Source of the DNA: an uncultured Pseudomonadota bacterium
Lineage (GTDB): Bacteria > Pseudomonadota > Alphaproteobacteria > RUG11792
Assembly: GCA_902773285.1 (NCBI GenBank)
Contig: CACYDS010000065.1
Span: forward strand, 1 to 15,975
DNA: 15,975 nucleotides
Direction of reading: 5' to 3'
Position numbers and translations under genes: made by a program. The notes beneath the pieces are model-generated. The model had not been told where the DNA came from. It saw only the letters and a list, made by a program, of their open reading frames with translations, and did not search any database. Below are positions 7,530 to 14,329 of the stretch, in pieces (position 1 is the stretch's first letter; every line of letters begins with the position of its first letter).

Positions 7530-7922
7530 ATGGCACAGAAGACTGTTGGAAGAGTAAAGAAAAAAGAGAAGAAGAATATTGCAAATGCTGTAGCTCATAT
7601 CAGCGCGACATTTAACAACACTATTGTGACTATTACTGACGAAGCTGGCAATACAATTGCTTATGGCTCCGGTGGTGTTGTGGGGTTTAAGGGATCTAGA
7701 AAATCAACCCCATATGCTGCTCAATTAGCTGCGGAAGATGCTGCTAAAAAAGCTGCTGAACATGGCGTAAAAAGTGTATCTGTTGTTGTTAAGGGGCCGG
7801 GAGCTGGCAGAGAGACCGCAATTAGGTCATTGCAATCCGCTGGCTTTGCTGTGACTTCGATAAAGGATGTGACTCCTTTGCCGCACAATGGTTGCAGACC
7901 GCCAAAAGCACGCAGGAATTAG
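7530..7922 (+). CDS. rpsK: 30S ribosomal protein S11
   Basis: S11 forms part of the 30S platform near the E site and Shine-Dalgarno helix. The 130-residue product has a basic N-terminus, AHISATFNNTIVTITDEAGN, GFKGSRKSTPYAAQLAAEDA, KGPGAGRETAIRSLQSAG and the hallmark end DVTPLPHNGCRPPKARRN. It follows rpsM by 21 nt. The rpsD gene that separates rpsK and rpoA in gammaproteobacteria is absent here, consistent with the alphaproteobacterial layout. Confidence 0.98.
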   Translation: MAQKTVGRVKKKEKKNIANAVAHISATFNNTIVTITDEAGNTIAYGSGGVVGFKGSRKSTPYAAQLAAEDAAKKAAEHGVKSVSVVVKGPGAGRETAIRSLQSAGFAVTSIKDVTPLPHNGCRPPKARRN

Positions 7923-7945
7923 TTTTTAAGTTTGGAGTAGTTCAA

Positions 7946-8959
7946 GTGAATACTTGGGAAAAATTGATAAAACCAGGCAAGATAGAGGTACAGTATTCAG
8001 ACCCTAAGTTGCGAGAAGCGACTATAATTGTGGAGCCTCTCGAAAGAGGTTTTGGTACGACGATTGGCAATTCATTAAGGCGGGTCTTGCTATCATCTAT
8101 AGCAGGGAGTGCTATAACTTCCGTGAAGATAGAGGGTGTGGCTCATGAGTTTTCGACTATACCGGGAGTTAAAGAGGATGTTACTGAGATAATTCTTAAC
8201 CTGAAGGCGTTGAGGTTGCATCTTTGTTCTGATAGAGCACGTAAAGTGAAAATAGCTGTTGAGGGGCCAAGAATTGTGACGGCAAAAGATATAGATTGTC
8301 CTTCGGAACTTGAGATATTGGATCCAGATCACTTTATTTGCACTCTTGGAGATTCTGCAAAGCTCAATATGGAATTGACAGTTGAAAACGGCAAAGGATA
8401 TGTTCCTGCCTCTGAACACGCTGATCAGGACGGAGTAATTGGGCATATAGCAATAGATTCAATTTTTAGTCCGGTGGAACTGGTTGATTTTAAAGTTCAA
8501 TCAACTAGAGTCGGGCAAAAAACTGATTATGATAAGTTGATCTTTAAGATAAAAACGGATGGTTCATTGCGTCCTGAAGATGCATTGGCTCAAGCTGGTG
8601 CGATTTTGAGAGATCATTTTTCATTGTTCGTTAACTTTGAGGAGATGCAGGTTGAGGACTCTAAGTCGGATGTTGACAAGCTTCCTTTCAATGAGAATTT
8701 ATTGAAGAAGGTCGATGAATTAGAGCTTTCTGTGAGATCTGCAAATTGCTTGAAGAACGAGAATATATTTTACTTGGGAGATTTAGTCCAAAGGACTGAA
8801 AATGATATGCTGAGAACACCGAATTTTGGCCGGAAATCATTGAATGAAATAAAGGCATTGTTAGCCAGCATGGACTTATCATTCGGAATGAGTGTGCCAA
8901 ATTGGCCTCCGGAGGATTTGGATGAGTTGTCAAGAAAGATTGATGACAGATATAGTTAG
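7946..8959 (+). CDS. rpoA: DNA-directed RNA polymerase subunit alpha
   Basis: The alpha subunit dimerises to nucleate RNA polymerase assembly, and its C-terminal domain touches UP elements and activators. With the GTG at 7946 the product has 337 residues. The N-terminal domain carries EPLERGFGTTIGNSLRRVLL, TTIPGVKEDVTEII (written here SxxPGVKEDVTEI) and the SxRVGQKTDYDKL segment. The C-terminal domain has the DNA-contact helix VRSANCL, with the key arginine at residue 264 (E. coli R265), and NFGRKSLNEIK. I chose GTG 7946 because GGAG lies 9 nt upstream (7933-7936) and the protein then opens NTWEKLIKPGKIEV, as in relatives. A TTG at 7892 would overlap rpsK and add 18 unrelated residues. Confidence 0.97.
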   Translation: MNTWEKLIKPGKIEVQYSDPKLREATIIVEPLERGFGTTIGNSLRRVLLSSIAGSAITSVKIEGVAHEFSTIPGVKEDVTEIILNLKALRLHLCSDRARKVKIAVEGPRIVTAKDIDCPSELEILDPDHFICTLGDSAKLNMELTVENGKGYVPASEHADQDGVIGHIAIDSIFSPVELVDFKVQSTRVGQKTDYDKLIFKIKTDGSLRPEDALAQAGAILRDHFSLFVNFEEMQVEDSKSDVDKLPFNENLLKKVDELELSVRSANCLKNENIFYLGDLVQRTENDMLRTPNFGRKSLNEIKALLASMDLSFGMSVPNWPPEDLDELSRKIDDRYS

Positions 8960-8976
8960 TTGATGGAGAATAGAAA

Positions 8977-9390
8977 ATGAGACATGGATTTACGAAACGT
9001 AGGTTAAATAGGACAAGTTCACATAGGAAGGCTTTGTTTAAGGCGCTGTCTTGTTCGCTTATAAAACATGAGCAGATAAAGACGACACTTCCTAAAGCGA
9101 AAGAGTTGCGTCCCATAGTAGAGAAGTTAATAACAATTGCGCGTCGTGGTTCATTGCATGCACGCAGGACCGCTATTTCAAGACTGCAGGATAACAAGGT
9201 TGTGCAGAAGTTGTTTGATGATATCGCACCAAGATTTGCAAAAAGGCCTGGTGGGTATATTCGCATAATGAAGGCGGGGTACCGCTATGGTGATTGTTCT
9301 CCTATGGCCATAATAGAGTTTGTTGATAGAAAGGCAAATCCTGATTTGGCAAAAGTGAGCGATGTAGCTTCAGATGAAGTAGCGGAGTAG
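8977..9390 (+). CDS. rplQ: 50S ribosomal protein L17
   Basis: L17 sits at the base of the 50S subunit near the tunnel exit. The 137-residue product begins MRHGFTKRRLNRTSSHRKAL and continues LIKHEQIKTTLPKAKELRP and VEKLITIARRG, all family signatures, with RPGGYIRIMKAGYRYGD in the second half. The last 20 residues are an acidic, variable tail common in Alphaproteobacteria. It normally closes the alpha operon. Here the next gene begins only 2 nt after its stop. Confidence 0.98.
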   Translation: MRHGFTKRRLNRTSSHRKALFKALSCSLIKHEQIKTTLPKAKELRPIVEKLITIARRGSLHARRTAISRLQDNKVVQKLFDDIAPRFAKRPGGYIRIMKAGYRYGDCSPMAIIEFVDRKANPDLAKVSDVASDEVAE

Positions 9391-9392
9391 AT

Positions 9393-9836
9393 ATGAAAAT
9401 CGTTTGCGCATTATTGTTGGCTTTTGTGTGTACGACTGCTTGCGAGAAAACAGTCTATACACGGGGGTATGCCATGGATTTTTCCGATTTTAATAAAATT
9501 AAGATAGGAAAAGATGATGCGCAGGCGGTGTTTGAAAAAATAGGTTCACCGACGATGCGTTCGTCAGTTGAGGACGAAAATGGTGGCTATAGCTGGTATT
9601 ACGTTTATAAGCGTACTGAAAAAAATGGATTCTTAGATGCAAAGGTGCTTGACGCAAAAACAATGGTGGTTACTTTTAATTCGAAAGGAATCGTCGCTTC
9701 CATTTCTGAGAATACCAACGAACGTCGTATAGATATCATGAAGGATCATACTGATACCTCTGGTAAAGGAACCGGCATTACAAACGAAATATTCGGTGGT
9801 CTCGGGAAGTATCGTAAGCGGTATCAAAAAGACTAG
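9393..9836 (+). CDS. bamE: BamE/SmpA-OmlA family outer membrane assembly lipoprotein
   Basis: BamE-type lipoproteins are small accessory subunits of the Bam complex that inserts beta-barrel proteins into the outer membrane. The 147-residue product has a lipoprotein signal peptide with the lipidated cysteine at residue 17 (TTAC, a weak but acceptable lipobox). The SmpA/OmlA domain follows: FNKIKIGKDDAQAVFEKIGS, then WYYVYKRTEKNGF, and VVTFNSKGIVASIS, matching the family pattern of IxxGxtxxxVxxxxGxPt, WyYi and vxFdxxGxv. The C-terminal EIFGGLGKYRKR resembles the alphaproteobacterial ending QLFGNxGRF. The GGAG within the end of rplQ serves as the ribosome binding site. The 2-nt spacing to rplQ suggests co-transcription with the alpha operon. 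The family call is firm. Assignment as the functional BamE is inferred. Confidence 0.85.
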   Translation: MKIVCALLLAFVCTTACEKTVYTRGYAMDFSDFNKIKIGKDDAQAVFEKIGSPTMRSSVEDENGGYSWYYVYKRTEKNGFLDAKVLDAKTMVVTFNSKGIVASISENTNERRIDIMKDHTDTSGKGTGITNEIFGGLGKYRKRYQKD

Positions 9837-9840
9837 GGAC

Positions 9841-10233
9841 GTGTATAAGTATCCTTTGCTTCAATTACAAAAAATGGCAGAGAGTATGGCTGACGATGTT
9901 TTACCTCCGTGCTCAATTTTTCTTGATGGGGGGCTGGGCGCTGGCAAGACAACTTTTTCTCGTTTTTTTATACAAAGATTACTAAAAGATAAGCAACAAT
10001 CCATCACAAGTCCTACATTTAATATCGTGCAGATATATGATACGACCAAAGGTTCAATTTGGCATGTTGATTTATACCGGATAAAGGATGAACGTGAGAT
10101 AGTCGAGTTGGGGTTATTCGAAGCTATGTATGAGTGCGTCTGCCTAATTGAATGGCCTCAAATATTGCTCTCAAGCTCATTTCGGCAATATATTGCTAAT
10201 TGCAAATATATGGTTTTAGATTTAGGAATTTAG
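9841..10233 (+). CDS. tsaE: tRNA N6-adenosine threonylcarbamoyltransferase ATPase subunit TsaE
   Basis: TsaE is the ATPase that works with TsaB and TsaD in the last step of t6A synthesis on ANN-decoding tRNAs. The 130-residue product carries the Walker A GGLGAGKTT at residues 30-38, then SPTFNIVQIY, HVDLYRI, LGLFEAMYEC and IEWP, which together are diagnostic for the family. The usual acidic residue before LGAGKT is glycine here. The C-terminus is somewhat shorter than average. The start is uncertain: GTG 9841, 4 nt after the bamE stop, gives YKYPLLQLQKMAESMADDV, which aligns with the normal N-terminal strand and helix. GTG 9796 would overlap bamE, and ATG 9874 would cut into the helix. It is the last + strand gene of the cluster and converges on nrdD. 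Confidence 0.93.
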   Translation: MYKYPLLQLQKMAESMADDVLPPCSIFLDGGLGAGKTTFSRFFIQRLLKDKQQSITSPTFNIVQIYDTTKGSIWHVDLYRIKDEREIVELGLFEAMYECVCLIEWPQILLSSSFRQYIANCKYMVLDLGI

Positions 10234-10479
10234 AATTTCTTTACATTCGTTCTTGCAATTCATTCTAGTAATGTAATTGGTTCGAGAAGATTTCTATTAA
10301 TGATGCTGTTGATGTAAGAGCTGGGCTATAAAGTGAATTCCTTGCAATATCTTGGATATTGTCATAATTACCTCAGGATGAGATTGGTTGACTCAATTCA
10401 CGTTCCTTCTCGGCTTTTACTTAATTCTTATACTCCTTTTGTCCGCGTATTTGGATATTCTTTTCCGTTGCTAATTTCA
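10234..10479. other. Convergent intergenic region between tsaE and nrdD
   Basis: No gene is supported here. It should hold transcription stops for both tsaE (+) and nrdD (-), but I see no classic hairpin followed by a T-run. The best stem is caatatc/gatattg at 10345-10361 with a 3-nt loop, which lacks a T-run on either strand. A weak 7-bp pair, ttacatt (10241-10247) with aatgtaa (10270-10276), spans a 22-nt loop. The part next to nrdD (10391-10479) contains what look like decayed remnants of its missing C-terminus, listed separately. Confidence 0.6.
10345..10361. repeat. Short perfect inverted repeat, possible weak terminator stem
   Basis: The sequence caatatc, ttg, gatattg forms a 7-bp stem with a 3-nt loop, readable from both strands, in the gap between two convergent genes. 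It is AT-rich and not followed by a T-run, so an intrinsic terminator is not shown. It may be chance. Confidence 0.3.
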
Positions 10480-10497
10480 TCAACCGTAACATTTTTT
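10391..10497 (-). pseudogene. Frame-shifted remnant of the nrdD C-terminal tail
   Basis: On the - strand the nrdD frame reaches GGC followed by six A bases (10492-10497) and then stops at TGA 10480-10482. Omitting one A from the run lets the frame continue for 20 codons past the run, as VTVDEISNGKEYPNTRTKGV, to a TAA at 10428-10430. In class III reductases the residues after the zinc site typically run through a charged spacer ending RTxxEVYxR and into the glycyl-radical loop, so the RTK ending looks like real ancestral coding sequence. Further on, in another frame (10391-10420), VKAEKERELS faintly recalls the GKxxEFKxR element that follows the radical glycine. The GYxxP loop itself is not found. 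The first part is seen directly. The interpretation as decay is inference. Confidence 0.45.
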
Positions 10498-12519
10498 GCC
10501 AATTATCCCCATCTCTAGAACTTTCTGTTTGCGTAACTCCTCATCGCATTTTGGGCAGAATTCGTGCGCACCTTCGAGATACCCGTGTTTTGGACATATC
10601 GAAAATGTTGGCGTTATCGTAACGTATGGAATTTTATATTTAGTCAAAACTTTTCGGATTAAGTTTTTGCATACCGAATAGTCTGAAATGCGTTCTCTCA
10701 TGAACAGGTGTATGACGGTACCGCCGGTATATTTGCGTTGCAATACCTCCTGGTGATCAAGTGCTTCAAATATATCATCTGTATAATTTGCAGGAAGTTG
10801 CGATGAGTTGGTGTAATACGGTGCTTCTTTCGATCCCGCTTGAATTATATCCGGATAGCGCTTTGCATCTTCTCGAGCAAATCGATACATAGCCCCCTCT
10901 GCTGGAGTGGCTTCAAGATTATACATATGCCCAGTTTCAATCTGGAATTCCACAAGGCGTTGTCGTATGTGGTCTAGAACTCTTATCGCAAGCTCCTTGC
11001 CCTTGCTATCGGCGATATCATGCTCATCATTTGTGAAATTTCGAACCATCTCGTTCATTCCATTGACGCCGATTGTAGAAAAATGGTTTTTGAATGTTCC
11101 TAGATAGCGTTTTGTAAATGGATAGAGTCCACCATCCATTAGTCGCGATATCACCTTTCGCTTTATCTCTAAACTGTTCTTCGCCGTTTTCATTAGATCG
11201 TCAAGGTGAGATATGAGCCCCATCTCGTCACCCTTGTGAAGGTAGCCCAACCTAGCGCAATTTATCGTTACAACGCCTATTGAGCCGGTCTGTTCAGCCG
11301 AACCAAAAAGGCTATTTCCTCGTTTTAAAAGTTCCCGTAAGTCAAGTTGTAATCGGCAGCACATAGAACGTATCATGTTCGGACTTAAATCTGAATTCAC
11401 GAAATTTTGGAAATATGGAATGCCATATTTTGCAGTCATTTCGAATAATTTATCGACATTTTCGCCTTCCCAATTGAAGTCTTTTGTGATGTTATACGTT
11501 GGTATCGGAAATGTAAACACACGTCCTTTTGCGTCTCCTTTCGTCATGACTTCAATATACGCGCGATTTATCATATTCATTTCTTTTTGCAAGTCGCCAT
11601 AGGTGAAATCCATTTCTTCGCCACCGATAATCGGATGGTCGCATTTCAAGTCATCCGGGCAAACCCAGTCAAAGGTCAGGTTGGTAAATGGAGTTTGTGT
11701 TCCCCAGCGCGTTGGAACATTGAGATTGTATATGAACGATTGCATTTCTTGGTAAACATTGTCGTAGCTCAAATTATCCTTTTTGATAAATGGAGCCATA
11801 TACGTATCAAATGAGCTAAACGCCTGTGCACCAGCCCACTCATTTTGTAGCGTCCCTAAGAAATTTACCACTTGAGAAAATGCTGTTGACATGTGTTTTG
11901 CCGGCGATGCCTCGGCCTTGCCCCCAACTCCGTTAAAGCCCTCTTGCAATAACGTACGCAGAGACCAGCCAGCACAGTATCCACAAAGCATATCCAAGTC
12001 ATGAATATGTACATAGCCATTAATATGGGCTTCGGCTATCTTTGAAGTGTAAATTCTGTTTAGCCAATAATTTGCCACAACTTTTCCGGATAAGTTCAAT
12101 ATTAGCCCCCCAAGGGAATACCCAAGATTCGCATTTGCTTTTACGCGCCAATCAAGTTGATCAACATATTCATCAACTGTGGAAACAGCATTTACGAACG
12201 ATTTTTGCTCAGCTCTCATTTTTGCGTGTTGTTCTCGATACAGAATGTATGCCTTAGCTGTCTTCAAGTGTTTATTCTCGATAAGCACTTCTTCCACGAT
12301 GTCTTGTATATCTTCTATTCTTGGGGCTGATTTGGGATGCTTATCTAGCAGTTTGTCAACCACTTTATAGGCCAGCGCTCGCGATTCGCTTATTCCAAAT
12401 TCCTCTGTCGCAGTTGCTGCGCCATGTATGGCGTTTGTTATTTTTTCTATTTCAAACGGAGCGAAAGTTCCATCTCGTTTGATTACGAATTTTAAAGTTT
12501 GCTCATCATTATTTGTCAT
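10480..12519 (-). CDS. nrdD: Anaerobic (class III) ribonucleoside-triphosphate reductase, lacking the glycyl-radical domain; possible pseudogene
   Basis: NrdD reduces ribonucleoside triphosphates to deoxyribonucleotides in the absence of oxygen, using a glycyl radical made by the SAM enzyme NrdG. The 679-residue product has an ATP cone (about residues 8-105, starting FVIKRDGTFAPFEIEKIT). It then has the catalytic barrel with INGYVHIHDLD, NVPTRWGTQTPFTNLTFDW, FTFPIPTYNIT, the active-site cysteine pair C387-C388 in SMCCRLQLD, and GSIGVVTINCARLGYL. A zinc-site region follows with C642, C655, C658 and H645 in the place of a usual ligand. It then ends GIIGKKCYG, and the roughly 50-residue domain with the radical glycine (RVxGYxxP) is absent. 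No nrdG is in the window. The uninterrupted core argues for recent loss, a partner domain in trans, or an assembly error. The start overlaps the lysK stop by 4 nt (ATGA). Confidence 0.9.
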   Translation of the reverse strand: MTNNDEQTLKFVIKRDGTFAPFEIEKITNAIHGAATATEEFGISESRALAYKVVDKLLDKHPKSAPRIEDIQDIVEEVLIENKHLKTAKAYILYREQHAKMRAEQKSFVNAVSTVDEYVDQLDWRVKANANLGYSLGGLILNLSGKVVANYWLNRIYTSKIAEAHINGYVHIHDLDMLCGYCAGWSLRTLLQEGFNGVGGKAEASPAKHMSTAFSQVVNFLGTLQNEWAGAQAFSSFDTYMAPFIKKDNLSYDNVYQEMQSFIYNLNVPTRWGTQTPFTNLTFDWVCPDDLKCDHPIIGGEEMDFTYGDLQKEMNMINRAYIEVMTKGDAKGRVFTFPIPTYNITKDFNWEGENVDKLFEMTAKYGIPYFQNFVNSDLSPNMIRSMCCRLQLDLRELLKRGNSLFGSAEQTGSIGVVTINCARLGYLHKGDEMGLISHLDDLMKTAKNSLEIKRKVISRLMDGGLYPFTKRYLGTFKNHFSTIGVNGMNEMVRNFTNDEHDIADSKGKELAIRVLDHIRQRLVEFQIETGHMYNLEATPAEGAMYRFAREDAKRYPDIIQAGSKEAPYYTNSSQLPANYTDDIFEALDHQEVLQRKYTGGTVIHLFMRERISDYSVCKNLIRKVLTKYKIPYVTITPTFSICPKHGYLEGAHEFCPKCDEELRKQKVLEMGIIGKKCYG

Positions 12520-14078
12520 TTTCCCAACCTTTCATCTATTAAATTTATTGTATTTTCGATACCATACAGATCTATAAATGAGCCCATTCTTGGACCGCTT
12601 TCTGTTCCAAACAAAACTTTGTAAAGCGTTAAAAACCAATCTCTAAGACTCTCAGCATAAAATTTTTTTCCAACTTCGAAAATAGCATTTTGTATCTCAT
12701 CTGCCGTGGCGTCATTCGGCATACCCCGAAGCGTATTGCACAGGTCAAGCATCGCCTCTCTCTGATTCTCTGTTGGTTTTTCAGGCGTTCTTGTTCCAAC
12801 TACGAAATCGTTGTAGTAATTTATGGCATACCCTGCCATCTTTTTCATATATTCCAGCGTATCGTTTGAACAATCTTGTGCATACTTTTTTATAAATTCT
12901 ACTAAAACGCTCTTATCGGCAGTGTTACACGCCTGTGCCAAATTCAATAGCATCGAAAATTTCAAACATCCATCATACTTTGGCGGATTTCCATTGTGTA
13001 TATGAAAAACCGGATTATCAGGTTTCTTTTCATCTGGCTCGGTTTCGTATTTCGCCAAAGCATCAATATATTCGTCCATAGCATTCGGAATAACATCAAA
13101 ATACAGCCGTTTTGCCCGCTTTGGCGCTTGATACATATAATACGCCAAGCTTTCAGAAGGTGCATATTTTAGCCATTCGTCCATTGATAACCCATTACCC
13201 TTGGATTTAGAAATTTTCTTACCTTCTTCGTCCAAAAACAGTTCATAAGTTAGGTTTTCAGGAGGAATACCACCTATTGTTCGGCAAATCTTCGAAGAGA
13301 GTTTAAACGAATCTATCAAATCCTTGCCATTCATTTCGTAATCAACGCCAAGTGCTACCCATCGCATTCCCCAATCAGCTTTCCATTGCAATTTGCAGTT
13401 GCCATCTAAAATAGAGATCTCCACTAATTCTCCGGTCTCTGGATCTTTGTATACTATCGTTGAACTTTCAGGCTTCGTTTCAACAATCGGCACTTGCAAA
13501 ACTTTTCCAGTACGCTTACAAATCGGGAAAAAAGGGCTATATGTCTCGCGTCTCTCTTCGCGAAGTGACGGCAACATTATGTCCATAATTTTACTATAGT
13601 GCTCTAAAATCTTCCGCAAACAATCGTTAAATTGTCCCGATTTATATGCCTCGGTGGAGCTCTTAAATTCATATTCAAAGCCGAAAGAATCCAAGAAACG
13701 TCGTAACATCGCATTATTATGATGCGCAAAACTTTCATATTTTTCGAATGGATCCGGAACCGAGGTTAACGGTTTTTCAAGATTGTTAGCCAGCATATCT
13801 TGGTTTGGAACATTCGTAGGGACTTTCCTGAATCCATCCATATCATCTGAAAACACAATGATTTTTGCCTTTTTCCCTGTTAGCCTTCTAAAGGCACGCA
13901 TAACGAATGTTGTACGCAATACTTCTCCGAATGTGCCAATATGTGGCAGTCCTGAAGGTCCATACCCAGTTTCTAATATAGCCTGATCCTTTCCAGATTT
14001 TTCAATCCTACTCGCAAGTTTTCTTGCTTCCTCAAAAGCCCAGGATTTTAAATTTTTAAACTGCTCATTCCCGATCAT
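12516..14078 (-). CDS. lysK: Lysyl-tRNA synthetase, class I
   Basis: This enzyme charges tRNA-Lys with lysine and is unrelated to the class II LysRS of most bacteria. The 520-residue product has the class I Rossmann signatures: the HIGH-type motif PHIG at residues 45-48 within GPSGLPHIGTFGE, FSDDMDGFRKVPTNVP just after it, and the KMSKS-type loop KISKS at 288-292. WKADWGMRW and GVDYEMNGKDL are also typical of this family, as is the helical anticodon-binding C-terminal half. The length matches relatives. Its TGA overlaps the nrdD ATG, so the two are likely one transcript. The ATG lacks a strong Shine-Dalgarno sequence and overlaps by ATGA the end of a short upstream open frame. Confidence 0.97.
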   Translation of the reverse strand: MIGNEQFKNLKSWAFEEARKLASRIEKSGKDQAILETGYGPSGLPHIGTFGEVLRTTFVMRAFRRLTGKKAKIIVFSDDMDGFRKVPTNVPNQDMLANNLEKPLTSVPDPFEKYESFAHHNNAMLRRFLDSFGFEYEFKSSTEAYKSGQFNDCLRKILEHYSKIMDIMLPSLREERRETYSPFFPICKRTGKVLQVPIVETKPESSTIVYKDPETGELVEISILDGNCKLQWKADWGMRWVALGVDYEMNGKDLIDSFKLSSKICRTIGGIPPENLTYELFLDEEGKKISKSKGNGLSMDEWLKYAPSESLAYYMYQAPKRAKRLYFDVIPNAMDEYIDALAKYETEPDEKKPDNPVFHIHNGNPPKYDGCLKFSMLLNLAQACNTADKSVLVEFIKKYAQDCSNDTLEYMKKMAGYAINYYNDFVVGTRTPEKPTENQREAMLDLCNTLRGMPNDATADEIQNAIFEVGKKFYAESLRDWFLTLYKVLFGTESGPRMGSFIDLYGIENTINLIDERLGK

Positions 14079-14200
14079 TTTTGTCCATCAAAGTTTTCCC
14101 TAAGCAACTCGATGATATCACTTGCGCCTGGAACACACAACAGAAATATTCTATGGGTAATAGAACTCTTGTTGAGTTTCTTATTGAACGCCCAAAAAAA
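14075..14200 (-). other. Short open frame abutting lysK, possible gene remnant
   Basis: On the - strand, between a TGA at 14201-14203 and a TGA that overlaps the lysK ATG (ATGA), there are 41 open codons. The last part reads RIFLLCVPGASDIIELLREN followed by FDGQK. The composition looks protein-like, and the 4-nt overlap mimics operon coupling, but there is no ATG or GTG in this frame and no clear ribosome binding site. It may be the tail of a decayed upstream gene or simply chance. I recognise no family. Confidence 0.2.
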
Positions 14201-14329
14201 TCAGAAATCTATTGACTAGATACACCAAAACTCTCTTGAATCAAGCTACCTTGACGGTATTTACTCAACTATGGTATCCTATATACTGTAGGGGTTCAGA
14301 AAGTTGTAATTGTTTTGCGTGAGGTTTGT
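14079..14329. other. Divergent intergenic region between lysK and the orphan gene
   Basis: This 251-nt gap must contain the start signals of both the lysK-nrdD transcript (-) and the orphan gene (+). It includes the promoter-like hexamers and the short minus-strand open frame described separately. No tRNA or other RNA gene is visible. I could not pick out a convincing - strand promoter. Confidence 0.5.
14251..14287 (+). promoter_or_regulatory. Candidate sigma-70 promoter for the orphan membrane protein
   Basis: Two overlapping hexamer pairs lie 43-79 nt ahead of the ATG at 14330. TTGACG (14251-14256) pairs with TATCCT (14275-14280) at 18 nt spacing. TTTACT (14260-14265) pairs with TATACT (14282-14287) at 16 nt. 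Both are near consensus, and the location in a divergent gap fits a promoter. A short near-palindrome, cttgaatcaag, lies just upstream. No experimental support is available from sequence alone. Confidence 0.4.

Noticed and set aside
8688..9266. A 192-codon open frame on the - strand
   Set aside because: It lies opposite rpoA and rplQ, both of which are unmistakable, and its translation is cysteine- and serine-rich without any family resemblance. It is an antisense shadow.
9841..10233. Truncation of tsaE at its 3' end
   Set aside because: The protein is a little short, but all diagnostic motifs are present and the last strand-like segment (CKYMVLDL) can be matched to the family end, so I see no clear damage.
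10309..10332. TTGATG and TATAAA as a promoter in the tsaE-nrdD gap
   Set aside because: The spacing is only 12 nt and no downstream + strand gene exists.
10333..10518. A 61-codon + strand open frame in the tsaE-nrdD gap
   Set aside because: It has no ribosome binding site, overlaps the nrdD 3' end, and is opposite the decayed nrdD tail. I treat it as chance.
10480..10700. Loss of the NrdD zinc site because of His at residue 645
   Set aside because: A CPxHGY form at this position is, to my knowledge, seen in other NrdD proteins, so it is not evidence of decay by itself.
14163..14179. gaactcttgttgagttt as a possible LexA box (GAAC-N7-GAAC or GTTC-N7-GTTC type)
   Set aside because: Only one half-site fits, and neither neighbouring gene is an SOS gene. 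It is more likely a chance imperfect repeat.
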